Shown here one piece after another: positions 34,533 to 42,282 of a DNA stretch of 64,000 nucleotides. Every line of letters begins with the position of its first letter. Position 1 is the stretch's first letter. Source of the DNA: JACVRW01 sp963751105. GTDB lineage: Bacteria; Actinomycetota; Thermoleophilia; Solirubrobacterales; Thermoleophilaceae. The translations under genes and the position numbers were made by a program. Under the pieces are notes generated by a model. It saw nothing but the letters and a program-made list of their open reading frames with translations, did no database searches and was not told the DNA's origin. The stretch is taken from assembly GCA_963751105.1 (NCBI GenBank), contig CAVVTG010000001.1:558001-622000 (forward strand), in the 5' to 3' direction.

Positions 34533-34559
34533 GACACTCGGCGAGCAAGGGATGTGACC
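34533..34559 (-). promoter_or_regulatory. Candidate ECF41-type promoter before the oxidoreductase remnant
   Basis: On the minus strand GGTCACA (34559-34553), a 16-base spacer, TGTC (34536-34533). The published ECF41 consensus, as I recall it, is TGTCACA-N16-CGTC, so this differs at two positions with the right spacing. It overlaps the start of the sigma gene on the other strand. Confidence 0.5.
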
Positions 34560-34560
34560 C

Positions 34561-35446
34561 GTGGAAGCAAACGAACAACTGGCCCGGCGCTTCGAAGAGC
34601 ACCGCCCACGCCTGCGCGGGGTGGCCTACCGGATGCTGGGCTCGGTGAGCGAGGCCGACGACGCGGTCCAGGAGGCCTGGCTGCGCTTCAGCCGCGCCGA
34701 CACGAGCGAGGTCGACAACCTCGGCGCGTGGCTCACGACCGTGGTGGGCCGCGTCTCTCTCAACATGTTGCGCTCGCGCCGGACCCGGCGCGAGGAGCCC
34801 CTGGACATCCACGTCCCGGACCCGATCGTGAGCCGTGCGGACGGCACCGACCCGGAGCACGAGGCGCTGCTGGCCGACTCGGTGGGGCTCGCCCTGCTCG
34901 TGGTGCTCGAGTCGCTGACTCCCGCGGAGCGGCTCGCCTTCGTGCTGCACGACATGTTCGCCGTGCCGTTCGACGAGATCGCCCCGATGGTGGGACGCTC
35001 GCCCGCGGCGGCACGCCAGCTGGCCAGCCGGGCCCGTCGCCGTGTCCGGGGCGAGGCCCCGGCTCCGGACCCCGACCTGAGCCGCCAGCGTGAGGTGGTG
35101 GACGCCTTCTTCGCGGCCGCACACGACGGTGATTTCGACCGGCTGGTGGCGGTGCTCGATCCCGAGGTCGTACTGCGCTCGGACGGCGGCGCCGCGCGCC
35201 CCGTCGGCCACGGTGGAGGTGCGTGGCGCCGAGGCCGTCGCCAGGCGCGCCCTCAGCTTCGCGCGGCTGGCCCCCTACATCCGGCCGGCGCTCGTGAACG
35301 GAGTCGCGGGAGTGGTCGTGGCGCCCGGGGGGAAGACGTACTCGATCCTGGCCTTCACCGTCACCGGCGGGAGGGTCGTCGCCATCGACGCGCTGTCCGA
35401 TCCCGCTCGCCTCGAGCAGCTCGACCCGACGATCCTCGTCGATTGA
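34561..35446 (+). CDS. ECF41-family sigma factor (SigJ-like) with SnoaL-like C-terminal domain; apparent +1 frameshift
   Basis: About 294 aa if one extra C in CCCC near 35197-35200 is ignored. Region 2 about 8-75 (FEEHRPRLRGVAYRMLGSVS, ADDAVQEAWLRF), region 4 about 105-165 (LTPAERLAFVLHDMFAVPFD, then GRSPAAARQLASRARRRV). The C-terminal SnoaL-like domain starts at VVDAFFAAAHDGDFDRLVAV and, in the shifted frame, ends with GGRVVAIDALSDPARLEQLD. In ECF41 factors this domain controls activity in place of an anti-sigma factor. GTG start. Confidence 0.87.
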
Positions 35447-35459
35447 TAATCATGGGGCC

Positions 35460-36278
35460 ATGCCACCGCTTCGGGCGAAGGAGCGCGCGCAGCTTCCCGA
35501 CAGCGCCTTCGCGTACATCGACTCGGACGGGCGCCGTCGTCTCCCGATCCACGACGCGTCGCACGTCCGCAATGCTCTCGCTCGATTCGGCCAGGTGGCG
35601 TTCGAGGACGACGAGGCCCGGGACCGGGCCCGCGGCCGGCTGCTGCGGGCGGCCCAGAAGCACGGGATCATGCCGATCGGCTTCATCAACGCGCAGCTCC
35701 AGCCGGAGCGCAGGCTCCCCAAGGGCACGCTGACCTTCCTGCTGACCGACATCGAGGGCTCGACCGAACTGCTGGGCCGTCTCGGCGATGACTACGCCCG
35801 TCTTCTCTCCGGCACCCGGCGCGTGGTGGCCGCGGCGGTGCGGCGCGCCGGCGGCCATCAGGTGTCCGCGCGCGGCGACGACGTGTTCGCCGTCTTCGAG
35901 CGCGCTCCGGCGGCGCTCGAGGCCGCCGTGGCCATCCAGCGCGGCATGCGCGACGGGGACTGGCCTGGGGGCGGCGAAGTGCGGCTGCGGATCGGCCTCC
36001 ACCGCGGGCGCCCCAAGCTCACGGACACCGGCTACGTCGGCCTCTCGGTCCACGCCGCCGCGCGCATCTGCTTCTCGGCTCACGGCGGCCAGATCGTGAT
36101 GTCCTCGGCCGTGCGCACGGCGGCCCTGGACTCGCTCCCGCAGGAGATCGGCCTGACGAGCCTCGGCGCCTGGCGCTTTCGCGGGCTGCCCGAGCCGATC
36201 GAGATCTTCGAGGCGGAGCGCGCCCGGACCTGGCCGACCGGCTTCCCGCCGCTGAGATCGGCCACCGCCGCGGGATAG
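35460..36278 (+). CDS. Class III adenylate/guanylate cyclase-domain protein
   Basis: 272 aa. Residues about 10-75 form a small N-terminal domain (FAYIDSDGRRRLPIHDASHV) seen on other actinobacterial cyclase proteins. The catalytic domain is about 90-255: metal aspartate in FLLTDIEGSTELLGRLGDDY, ARGDDVFAVFERA, and GLSVHAAARICFSAHGGQIV. The usual catalytic Asn (VNxxAR) reads VHAAAR, a change common in this subfamily, so activity is uncertain. Starts 13 bases after the sigma gene stop and is likely cotranscribed. Confidence 0.83.
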   Translation: MPPLRAKERAQLPDSAFAYIDSDGRRRLPIHDASHVRNALARFGQVAFEDDEARDRARGRLLRAAQKHGIMPIGFINAQLQPERRLPKGTLTFLLTDIEGSTELLGRLGDDYARLLSGTRRVVAAAVRRAGGHQVSARGDDVFAVFERAPAALEAAVAIQRGMRDGDWPGGGEVRLRIGLHRGRPKLTDTGYVGLSVHAAARICFSAHGGQIVMSSAVRTAALDSLPQEIGLTSLGAWRFRGLPEPIEIFEAERARTWPTGFPPLRSATAAG

Positions 36279-36727
36279 TGCTGACGTTCCGAGCCGTGCC
36301 CGCGGACCAGGAGCCGGCCGTGACGCTCCTCGAGGCGATGCGCGTGACCCTCACCGAGCTCAACGAGGGCCTGCATCCCGACTCGCCCGAGATGCCGTCG
36401 GCCGGCCCGCCGGACTTCACGCTCTTTCTCGTCGGCTCCGAGGACGAGGAGCCGATCTGCTGCGGTGGCCTCAAGCCGCTCGATGAGGGAGCGGTCGAGA
36501 TCAAGCGCATGTACGTCGTGCCCGAAGCCCGCCGGCGCGGCGTGGCCCGTCGGCTCCTGGCGGCCCTCGAGGAGGAGGCGCGCCGGCGCGGCTTCGCCGT
36601 CGCGCGTCTCGACACCGGTCCCCGCCAGCCGTCCGCCGAGCGGATGTACCGCGAGGCGGGCTACGCGGAGATCGGGAACTTCAACGCCAACCCGGTGGCG
36701 TCGTTCTGGGGCGAGAAGCGCCTGTGA
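36278..36727 (+). CDS. GNAT-family N-acetyltransferase
   Basis: 149 aa. Acetyl-CoA-binding motif A is clear: IKRMYVVPEARRRGVARRLL, followed by the usual RLDTG and SAERMYREAGYAEIGNFN near the end. The GTG start overlaps the stop of the cyclase-domain gene by one base, so it is the third gene of that transcript. Substrate unknown. Confidence 0.88.
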   Translation: MLTFRAVPADQEPAVTLLEAMRVTLTELNEGLHPDSPEMPSAGPPDFTLFLVGSEDEEPICCGGLKPLDEGAVEIKRMYVVPEARRRGVARRLLAALEEEARRRGFAVARLDTGPRQPSAERMYREAGYAEIGNFNANPVASFWGEKRL

Positions 36728-36728
36728 G

Positions 36729-37313
36729 TCAGCCGGCCTCGGCCACGAAGCCGAGGTCGTCCGCGGCGTGGCGGGGCCGGCCGAACACCTCTTCCACCAG
36801 CGGCCGGAAGAACTCGAGCGGCAGCGACTCGTAGTCGGGATCGAAGCAGTTCTGATCGAAGCGCTCGCAGAACTCGACGCAGTCGTCGTACCAGGGGTGG
36901 TCGGCGTAGCGGTCCCGCCCGTTGCGGTCCTCGCCCATCAGGTGGGCGTAGTAGAAGCTCTGGAACAGGGCGTGCTTCTGCACGATCCAGCAGATGCGCT
37001 CGCTCACGAAGGGCCGGAGCACGGCGGCGACCATGTCGCCGTGGGAGTGCGGCGCGAGGGCGTCGCCGATGTCGTGGAGCAGCGCCGCGGCCACGTACTC
37101 CCTGTCCTTCCCGGCGCGGTGGGCCCGGGTGGCGGACTGGAGGGAGTGCTCGAGCCGGCTGACCTTGAGGGGTCCCTGGAACTGGTCGAGCTCGGCCACC
37201 GCGTCCATCAGCCGGTTGGGCAGCTCGCGAGCGTCCTCGTCGGAGTCGCTGTTGATCAGACGCAGGTCGGCCTCGGTCATGTCCGCCATGCGGGTGTAGG
37301 AGACGGTGGTCAT
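36729..37313 (-). CDS. HD-domain protein, possibly a di-iron oxygenase (PhnZ/MIOX-like)
   Basis: 194 aa. HD ligands: H in SRLEHSLQSATRAHRAG, HD in ALLHDIGDAL, then SHGD and QKHALFQSFYYAHLMGED. The last part (HPWYDDCVEFCERFDQNCFD, PLEFFRPLVEEVF) resembles the PhnZ/inositol-oxygenase branch of HD proteins and not a plain phosphohydrolase, but this is a tentative reading. Last gene of an ArsR-AHSA1-AHSA1-HD operon; its ATG overlaps the preceding stop by 4 bases. Confidence 0.75.
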   Translation of the reverse strand: MTTVSYTRMADMTEADLRLINSDSDEDARELPNRLMDAVAELDQFQGPLKVSRLEHSLQSATRAHRAGKDREYVAAALLHDIGDALAPHSHGDMVAAVLRPFVSERICWIVQKHALFQSFYYAHLMGEDRNGRDRYADHPWYDDCVEFCERFDQNCFDPDYESLPLEFFRPLVEEVFGRPRHAADDLGFVAEAG

Positions 37314-37795
37314 CGCTGTTCGCCAGTCTCGCAGTACTGCTCCAGGCCCGCCAGGGTCGCTCCCCAGCCCAGGTTGCAGAAGGCATACCAGCGTGAGTCG
37401 TCGCGCCAGCCGCTGTGGGAGAAGTTCAGGATGGTGGCGTCGGCGCCGCTCTCCGAGTAGCCCAGCCGTGGCCCGAGCCACTCGAGCGCCGGATCGCCCT
37501 CGGGGGTGCCCAGGTCGAAGGTCAGCTCGTGGCCGAGCCACTCCGAGGCAGGGTTTCGGCTGTCGGTGAACTCCGACTCGCACCGCCAGGCCACCCTCTC
37601 GCCCGCAACGAGGTCGGTGATCCTCATCTGCAGCGGAGCGCCGAACCCGTGGTCGAACTCGACCACGTAGCCCGGCTCGGGCTCGGCCTTCACCGCCTTA
37701 CCCCACCACGCGTCCAGGCCGTCTCTGGTGGTGATGGCGTCGAAGACGGTGCTTCGCTCGGCGTTGATCCAGACCTCGTGAAGGATCGCGTTCAT
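37310..37795 (-). CDS. SRPBCC/AHSA1-domain protein
   Basis: 161 aa single START-like (AHSA1) domain: ILHEVWINAERSTVFDAITT, LDAWWGK, and GWRDDSRWYAFCNLGWGATL near the end. Family members bind small hydrophobic molecules in a central cavity. Overlaps both neighbours by 4 bases (ATGA). The pairing with an ArsR regulator is a common actinobacterial arrangement of unknown role. Confidence 0.87.
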   Translation of the reverse strand: MNAILHEVWINAERSTVFDAITTRDGLDAWWGKAVKAEPEPGYVVEFDHGFGAPLQMRITDLVAGERVAWRCESEFTDSRNPASEWLGHELTFDLGTPEGDPALEWLGPRLGYSESGADATILNFSHSGWRDDSRWYAFCNLGWGATLAGLEQYCETGEQR

Positions 37796-38235
37796 GCCGC
37801 CCCGCCGGTGGCCAGTGCGCGACTCAGCCGCTCGAGCATCTCCGTCCAGCCCTCCGAGTGGGAGTCGACCTCGCTGGGAGGCAGGTCGCGGTGGACGAGT
37901 TGCACCAGGGTGCCGTCGCCATCGGCCGTGAGCGTGACCTCCACCGTGCTGGCGCCGGGCGGGACACCCACAGAATCTTCCTCGAAGCCCCAGGTGAACA
38001 CCACGCGCGACGGCGGCGACACCTCCAAGAACTCGCCCCGCATCGAGTAGAGCTCGCCGTCGTCGCCCCGGTGGGTCTGCCGGCAGGTCCCGCCGGGCCG
38101 CGGATCGAGTGTCGCCGCCTCGGCCAGCCAGCGGGTCAGCTTGTCCGGCTCGGTGAAGAACGCGAACACCGTCTCCGGGCTCGCCGCGATCCGCTTCTCC
38201 TTCACGACCGGCTCAGTTGTCATTGCCTCGGGCAT
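37792..38235 (-). CDS. SRPBCC/AHSA1-domain protein
   Basis: 147 aa, a second AHSA1-type domain with VVKEKRIAASPETVFAFFTE, LTRWLAEAATLDPRPGG, VVFTWGFEED and GWTEMLERLSRALA. It is clearly diverged from the next gene, not a recent copy. Its start overlaps the end of the ArsR gene, making a tightly coupled set of four. Confidence 0.88.
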   Translation of the reverse strand: MPEAMTTEPVVKEKRIAASPETVFAFFTEPDKLTRWLAEAATLDPRPGGTCRQTHRGDDGELYSMRGEFLEVSPPSRVVFTWGFEEDSVGVPPGASTVEVTLTADGDGTLVQLVHRDLPPSEVDSHSEGWTEMLERLSRALATGGAA

Positions 38236-38569
38236 TGCGCCGTCTCCTCTCCTCGCGTTCGGCTTCGATTTTCAGGTCCTCGAGTCGCTCGTCCCAGAAC
38301 TGGTCGAGGTAGGCGCGCAGGCCCACCAGGCCCTCGCGTCGCGCGCGGTACAGCCGCCTCGTGCCGTCCCGGCGCTCGACCACCAGCCCGGCCTCGCGCA
38401 GCACGCGCAGGTGCTGCGAGATCGCCGGACGCGTGACGTCGCCGAAGCGGGCGGCGATCGCCCCCGCCGGGAGCTCGCCCCCACGCACCAGCGAGAGAAT
38501 CTCCCGCCGGCGTGGCTCGGCGATGGCTGCGATGGCGTCCTGCACTGCGAGCCATACGTTAGCACTCAC
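38213..38569 (-). CDS. ArsR-family transcriptional regulator
   Basis: 118 aa winged helix. AEPRRREILSLVRGGELPAG then the recognition helix in VTRPAISQHLRVLREAGLV and the wing RRDGTRRLYRARREGL. No metal-binding CxC is present in the recognition helix, so it probably senses something other than arsenite-type metals. The GTG start lies a few bases after TTATGTAA, which could be both the -10 region and an operator for autoregulation. Confidence 0.88.
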   Translation of the reverse strand: MSANVWLAVQDAIAAIAEPRRREILSLVRGGELPAGAIAARFGDVTRPAISQHLRVLREAGLVVERRDGTRRLYRARREGLVGLRAYLDQFWDERLEDLKIEAEREERRRRNARGNDN

Positions 38570-38643
38570 TTACATAAGCTCGCGTCTGAGAGCCGGGTTG
38601 TAACGCGTGCGCGCAGCCTGCCTGAGGGCTATCTTGCCGGGCC

Positions 38644-39975
38644 ATGCGAGCGTTCCGGGGTGCCCTCCTGTCGGTCTCGATCCTCAGTCTGGTCACGGCC
38701 GCGCCCGCCGTGGCGGCCGCCTCCGTGTCCAGGCTCGACGAGTCCAACGGCGTGCGCTTCACCCTCAACGGCTCGCGTCTCACCCTCAGGCTCGCGCCGC
38801 AGCAGGGTTCCTCGCCTCCCGACGTGCGGCGCAACGTCTGGGGGAAGCGCGTGCAGGCGATCTGCTCGGCGACCTTCAGCCAGCGCCGTGCCGGCCGCAT
38901 AGCGGAGTCGGCCGAGCTCGTCTGGCCGCACGGCAACAAGACACTGCGCCTCCGACTGGACCGCGACGTGTCCAGGCAGGTGCGCTGGTGCCTGCTGGAG
39001 GGGGATGGCGGAGGCGACGTGGCGAGCGTCACCTTCAGAGCCTTCATCTGGGTGGGCGGCGACACCAAGGCCGATCGGCGCATCGGGCAGAGGCTGCGCC
39101 GTTATCTGCTCCGCGAGCCGGGCTCGCGTCCCTGGCTCACCCGCGTTGACGGAATCGTCGTGAACGGCGGACGAATCCGGGTGGAAACCGAGCTCACGCC
39201 CGATCGGCTCGGGAAGGAGATCGCCCGCCGAATCTGCGTCCTGATCCGGCGCTCGGACGTGGCCGGCGACACGTCTGGACACCGCGTTCTCGGACGCCGC
39301 GGGGGCGTACTGCGCACCTGTCCGGCTCAGTCGGCCGTGGCCGCTGCATCCGTCACGAGGCTCGACCAGTCGAACGGCGTGCGCTTCACCCTGGCCGGGC
39401 GGCTCCTCACGCTGAAGCTCGTCCCACAACAGGGTTCGTCGCCTCCGGACATCCGGCGCAAGGTGTGGGGAAAGCGCGTCGATGCTGCTTGCTCCCCGAG
39501 CTTCAGACCGCGCACCGTCAAGAGGATCGCCGTCTCGGGCCAGGTGGTCTGGCCGCGCGGGGCCACGACTCTGACCGTTCAGCTCGACCGCGACGTCTCC
39601 CGGCAGGTCAGGTGGTGCCTGCTGGAGAAAGGCGGCGCCACCGACGTCGCCGCGGTCGACTTCAAGGTCTTCATCCGTCTGTTCGGCGACGACAAGCCGG
39701 ACCGGAGCATCGGCCAGCGCCTACGCCGTTACCTGATGAATGACTTCGGGAGCCGGCCCTGGCTCAGCCGGATCCGCGGAATCGTCGTGGACGACGGCGT
39801 GATCGCCGTGGCCACGGAGCTCACGTCCGACCCGCGCGGCAAGGAGATCGCCCGGCGGATCTGCTCGCTCATCAGGACATCCGGGGTGGCGGAGGGCACG
39901 CCGGGCCACGCCGTCTACGGACGCCAGGACGGCGTCCTACGGACCTGCTCGGCTCAGCCGGCCTTCGACTTGTAG
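38644..39975 (+). CDS. Secreted protein made of two tandem copies of one domain, unknown
   Basis: 443 aa. Signal peptide MRAFRGALLSVSILSLVTAA cut near APAVAA. Residues about 26-230 and 236-437 are two copies of the same domain: each has VSRLDESNGVRFTL / VTRLDQSNGVRFTL, QQGSSPPD.RR.VWGKRV, LDRDVSRQVRWCLLE, IGQRLRRYL, GSRPWL and GKEIARRIC.LIR. Several blocks are identical at the protein level, so the duplication is fairly recent. Each copy has four cysteines at matching places. I do not recognise the family. The 3' end overlaps the ferredoxin gene by 22 bases. Confidence 0.8.
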   Translation: MRAFRGALLSVSILSLVTAAPAVAAASVSRLDESNGVRFTLNGSRLTLRLAPQQGSSPPDVRRNVWGKRVQAICSATFSQRRAGRIAESAELVWPHGNKTLRLRLDRDVSRQVRWCLLEGDGGGDVASVTFRAFIWVGGDTKADRRIGQRLRRYLLREPGSRPWLTRVDGIVVNGGRIRVETELTPDRLGKEIARRICVLIRRSDVAGDTSGHRVLGRRGGVLRTCPAQSAVAAASVTRLDQSNGVRFTLAGRLLTLKLVPQQGSSPPDIRRKVWGKRVDAACSPSFRPRTVKRIAVSGQVVWPRGATTLTVQLDRDVSRQVRWCLLEKGGATDVAAVDFKVFIRLFGDDKPDRSIGQRLRRYLMNDFGSRPWLSRIRGIVVDDGVIAVATELTSDPRGKEIARRICSLIRTSGVAEGTPGHAVYGRQDGVLRTCSAQPAFDL

Positions 39976-40223
39976 TAGTCCGCGTTGATCTGGATGAACT
40001 GCTGCCACTCGTCGGGCAGCTGGTCCTCGGCGAAACAGGCGTCCACGGGACACGCCTCCACGCAGGCGTCGCAGTCGATGCATTCCTCGGGATCGATGTA
40101 GAGCATCTTCACCGCGTCGTAGTCGGGCTCGTCCGGGGTGGGATGGATGCAGTCCACCGGACAGACCTCGACGCAGGAGTTGTCCTTCTGGTCGATGCAG
40201 GGTTCGGCGATGACGTAGGCCAT
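39954..40223 (-). CDS. fdxA: 7Fe ferredoxin (3Fe-4S / 4Fe-4S)
   Basis: 89 aa from ATG 40223. First cluster motif CIDQKDNSCVEVCPVDC (spacing as in 7Fe ferredoxins), second CIDCDACVEACPVDAC. This is the FdxA form that passes single electrons, for example to cytochromes P450 or in central redox reactions. A TACAAT box at 40239-40234 on this strand puts the predicted mRNA start only a few bases before the ATG, so the transcript may be nearly leaderless. Confidence 0.95.
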   Translation of the reverse strand: MAYVIAEPCIDQKDNSCVEVCPVDCIHPTPDEPDYDAVKMLYIDPEECIDCDACVEACPVDACFAEDQLPDEWQQFIQINADYYKSKAG

Positions 40224-40233
40224 GGAGGGGAGC

Positions 40234-40239
40234 ATTGTA
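40234..40239 (-). promoter_or_regulatory. Candidate -10 box of fdxA
   Basis: TACAAT on the minus strand, 10 bases before the ATG. No good -35 at the expected distance. Implies a leader of only a few bases. Confidence 0.45.
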
Positions 40240-40282
40240 CCGAGGGCTCCGCCGCCACCCGGGCACCCCATAGGCTGCTCGG

Positions 40283-41281
40283 ATGGCCGAGCGCCGCGAC
40301 GCCGATCCGTTCCTCGACACCTTCACCGGGCTCGTGACGGCCCGTGCCGTGGCCACGGCGATCATGCTCGGCGTGTTCGATGCCCTGCACGACGAGGCCG
40401 CCCGGGCAGACGAGCTCGCGGCGCGCCTGGGCCTCGACCCGCTCGGCGCGGAGACGCTGCTCGTGGCGCTGGCCACGCTCGGTTACGTCAGCGACGCGGA
40501 CGGCCGTTTCGCCAACACCGAGGTGACCGAGCGGCTGCTGGTCCGCTCGTCACCCGAGTCCATCGCCACCTTCGCGGGCGAGCAGGCCGACCTGCACTGG
40601 GAGGTGCTCGCCCCGCTGGCCGAGGCCGTGCGCAGCGGGCGGCCCTACGCGATGCACGAGGAGCGTCGCGACGACGGAGCGCGCTGGGAGGCCTACATAC
40701 GCGGCCTGTTCGAGGTCTCGCGCACCGAGCAGGACGACAACGCGGCGCTGGTCGAGGTCGACGAGCCGCGTCTGATGGTCGACGTGGCCGGAGGCCATGG
40801 GGGCTTCGCCATGGCCATGTGCCGGCGCCATCCCCGTCTGGAGGTCACGGTCCTCGACCTGCCGCCGAGCGCGCGGATCGGTCGCGAGATCGTGGCCGAG
40901 CAGGGTTTCTCCGACCGCGTGCGATTCCGCGAGGGAGACGTGTTCGACCTGGGGCTCGGCGAGCAGCTCGACGTGGTCTCCGTGTTCAACCTGATCCACC
41001 ACCTGCCGGAGGAGCGGGACCGCGAGCTGTGCCAAATGGCTCACGCCGCGCTCCGGCCCGGCGGGGCGTTCGTGATCGGCGACTCGGCGCGGCCCGAGCC
41101 CGGCGAGCCGGTGTCCGAGCACGGGGCGATCTCGAGCCTGCTCTTCTACGCCTGGAGTCACAGCCGCAACTTCAAGCCGTCCGAGATCCGCGACTGGATG
41201 GACGAGGCGGGCTTCACCGGCGTGCAGACCCACCGCAACGAGCGCTCGCCCTGGCGTGTGGTGGTGGTGGGCCGCCGGTGA
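40283..41281 (+). CDS. SAM-dependent O-methyltransferase (dimerisation domain type)
   Basis: 332 aa. N-terminal winged-helix dimerisation domain (about 10-90, ADELAARLGLDPLGAETLLV), then the methyltransferase fold with motif I as LMVDVAGGHGGFAMAMCRRH, FREGDVFDL and VVSVFNLIHHLPEE (possible catalytic histidine). Layout matches acetylserotonin/hydroxyneurosporene-type O-methyltransferases of secondary metabolism. Substrate unknown. Overlaps the next gene by 4 bases (GTGA). Confidence 0.88.
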   Translation: MAERRDADPFLDTFTGLVTARAVATAIMLGVFDALHDEAARADELAARLGLDPLGAETLLVALATLGYVSDADGRFANTEVTERLLVRSSPESIATFAGEQADLHWEVLAPLAEAVRSGRPYAMHEERRDDGARWEAYIRGLFEVSRTEQDDNAALVEVDEPRLMVDVAGGHGGFAMAMCRRHPRLEVTVLDLPPSARIGREIVAEQGFSDRVRFREGDVFDLGLGEQLDVVSVFNLIHHLPEERDRELCQMAHAALRPGGAFVIGDSARPEPGEPVSEHGAISSLLFYAWSHSRNFKPSEIRDWMDEAGFTGVQTHRNERSPWRVVVVGRR

Positions 41282-42183
41282 TCCTGCTCACGGGAGCCAC
41301 CGGCACGATCGGCTCGGCGCTGCTGCGCCGTCTCACCGCCGAGCCGCAGCCGGTGCGCTGCCTCGTTCGTGACCCGCGACGGCTCGGCGACCAGCGCGTG
41401 CGGGTGCAGATCGCACTCGGGGACCTGGCCGATCCGGCGTCGTTTCGCAACGCGCTGCGAGGGGTGAGCACCGTCGTGCACCTGGCGGCGTCGATCCGCG
41501 ACCAGCCGCGCGCTTCGATCGAGGAGCTGAACGCGATGGCCACTCTTCGCCTCGTGCGGGCGGCGGAGCGCGCCGGGGCCCGGCGCTTCATGTTCTTCTC
41601 CGCGCTGGGGGCGTCCCATCACTCGCGCACGCGCTTCCTCCGCGCCAAGGCCATGGCCCAGGAGGCCGTGGCCGCCTCGCCGCTCGAGACCACCATCCTC
41701 AGCCCATCGATCGTCTACGCGCCCGGCGACCCGTGGCTGACCCTGCTCGAGCGCTTCTCGTATCTGCCTGCCATCCCGATGTCGGGCTCCGGCCGGGCAC
41801 GTTTTCAGCCGATCTGGGCCGAGGACGTGGCCGACGGGGTGGCGGCAGCGCTGGCAGAGGGCGGTCCGCGGGGCGACGGCCGGTTCGAGCTGGCCGGTCC
41901 CGAGACGCTCTCCTACGACGACATCGTCCGGCTGGCCCTGCGTTCCTACGGGCGCCGCCGCCGGCTGCTGCACGTGCCGCTGCCGCTGGTGCGTGCGTCG
42001 CTTCGCGCCCTGCGCCTCGCTGTCGGTCCGCACGTGTTCGCCACCTGGGATGAGGCCGAGTTGATGGAGGAGCCGATGGTGGCGGGCCGGGGCACAGCCG
42101 ACACGGAGGCGCTCGGGGTGCGGCCACATCCGATGGCGGCGGTGCTCGGCATCAGGGGGCCGGGTCCTCGTCCGGTGCACTAG
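41278..42183 (+). CDS. NAD(P)-binding SDR/NmrA-like protein
   Basis: 301 aa atypical short-chain dehydrogenase: nucleotide motif ILLTGATGTIGSALLRRL at residues 2-19, VVHLAASIRD, FMFFSALGASHHS, and IVYAPGDPWLTLLERF. The Tyr-xxx-Lys of classical SDRs is not obvious, as in the NDUFA9/NmrA subgroup, which may act in quinone-related complexes or as sensors. Translationally coupled to the methyltransferase, so the pair may act on one substrate. Confidence 0.85.
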   Translation: MILLTGATGTIGSALLRRLTAEPQPVRCLVRDPRRLGDQRVRVQIALGDLADPASFRNALRGVSTVVHLAASIRDQPRASIEELNAMATLRLVRAAERAGARRFMFFSALGASHHSRTRFLRAKAMAQEAVAASPLETTILSPSIVYAPGDPWLTLLERFSYLPAIPMSGSGRARFQPIWAEDVADGVAAALAEGGPRGDGRFELAGPETLSYDDIVRLALRSYGRRRRLLHVPLPLVRASLRALRLAVGPHVFATWDEAELMEEPMVAGRGTADTEALGVRPHPMAAVLGIRGPGPRPVH

Positions 42184-42192
42184 CTGCCCGCT

Positions 42193-42210
42193 GTTCGCTG
42201 CTGAGCGAAC
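42193..42210. promoter_or_regulatory. Perfect inverted repeat before the DeoR gene
   Basis: GTTCGCTGCTGAGCGAAC: 7-bp arms with a 4-base centre, 10 bases after the stop of the SDR gene and 16 bases before the -35 of the regulator gene. Could be a short terminator or a regulator-binding site. Confidence 0.5.
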
Positions 42211-42225
42211 GTCTGCTCGGATGTG

Positions 42226-42253
42226 TTGTTATCTGATCGAGATGTGCTATTCA
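42226..42253 (+). promoter_or_regulatory. Promoter of the rhamnose regulator with CTGATCGA motif
   Basis: TTGTTA (42226-42231), 16-base spacer, TATTCA (42248-42253). The spacer holds CTGATCGA (42233-42240), which recurs at the same place in the transport-operon promoter, so it is a candidate operator for autoregulation. Confidence 0.6.
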
Positions 42254-42282
42254 GGGTCCGTGCGACGCACGGCGTCGGGATT

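Noticed and set aside
18961..35200. Programmed ribosomal frameshifting in the five broken genes
   Set aside because: No slippery heptamer, RF2-type stop context or shared signal is seen at the five sites, and the genes are functionally unrelated.
40222..42183. A single 653-aa frame covering the methyltransferase and the SDR
   Set aside because: Its first half is a shadow of the methyltransferase in another frame; the real SDR starts at GTG 41278.
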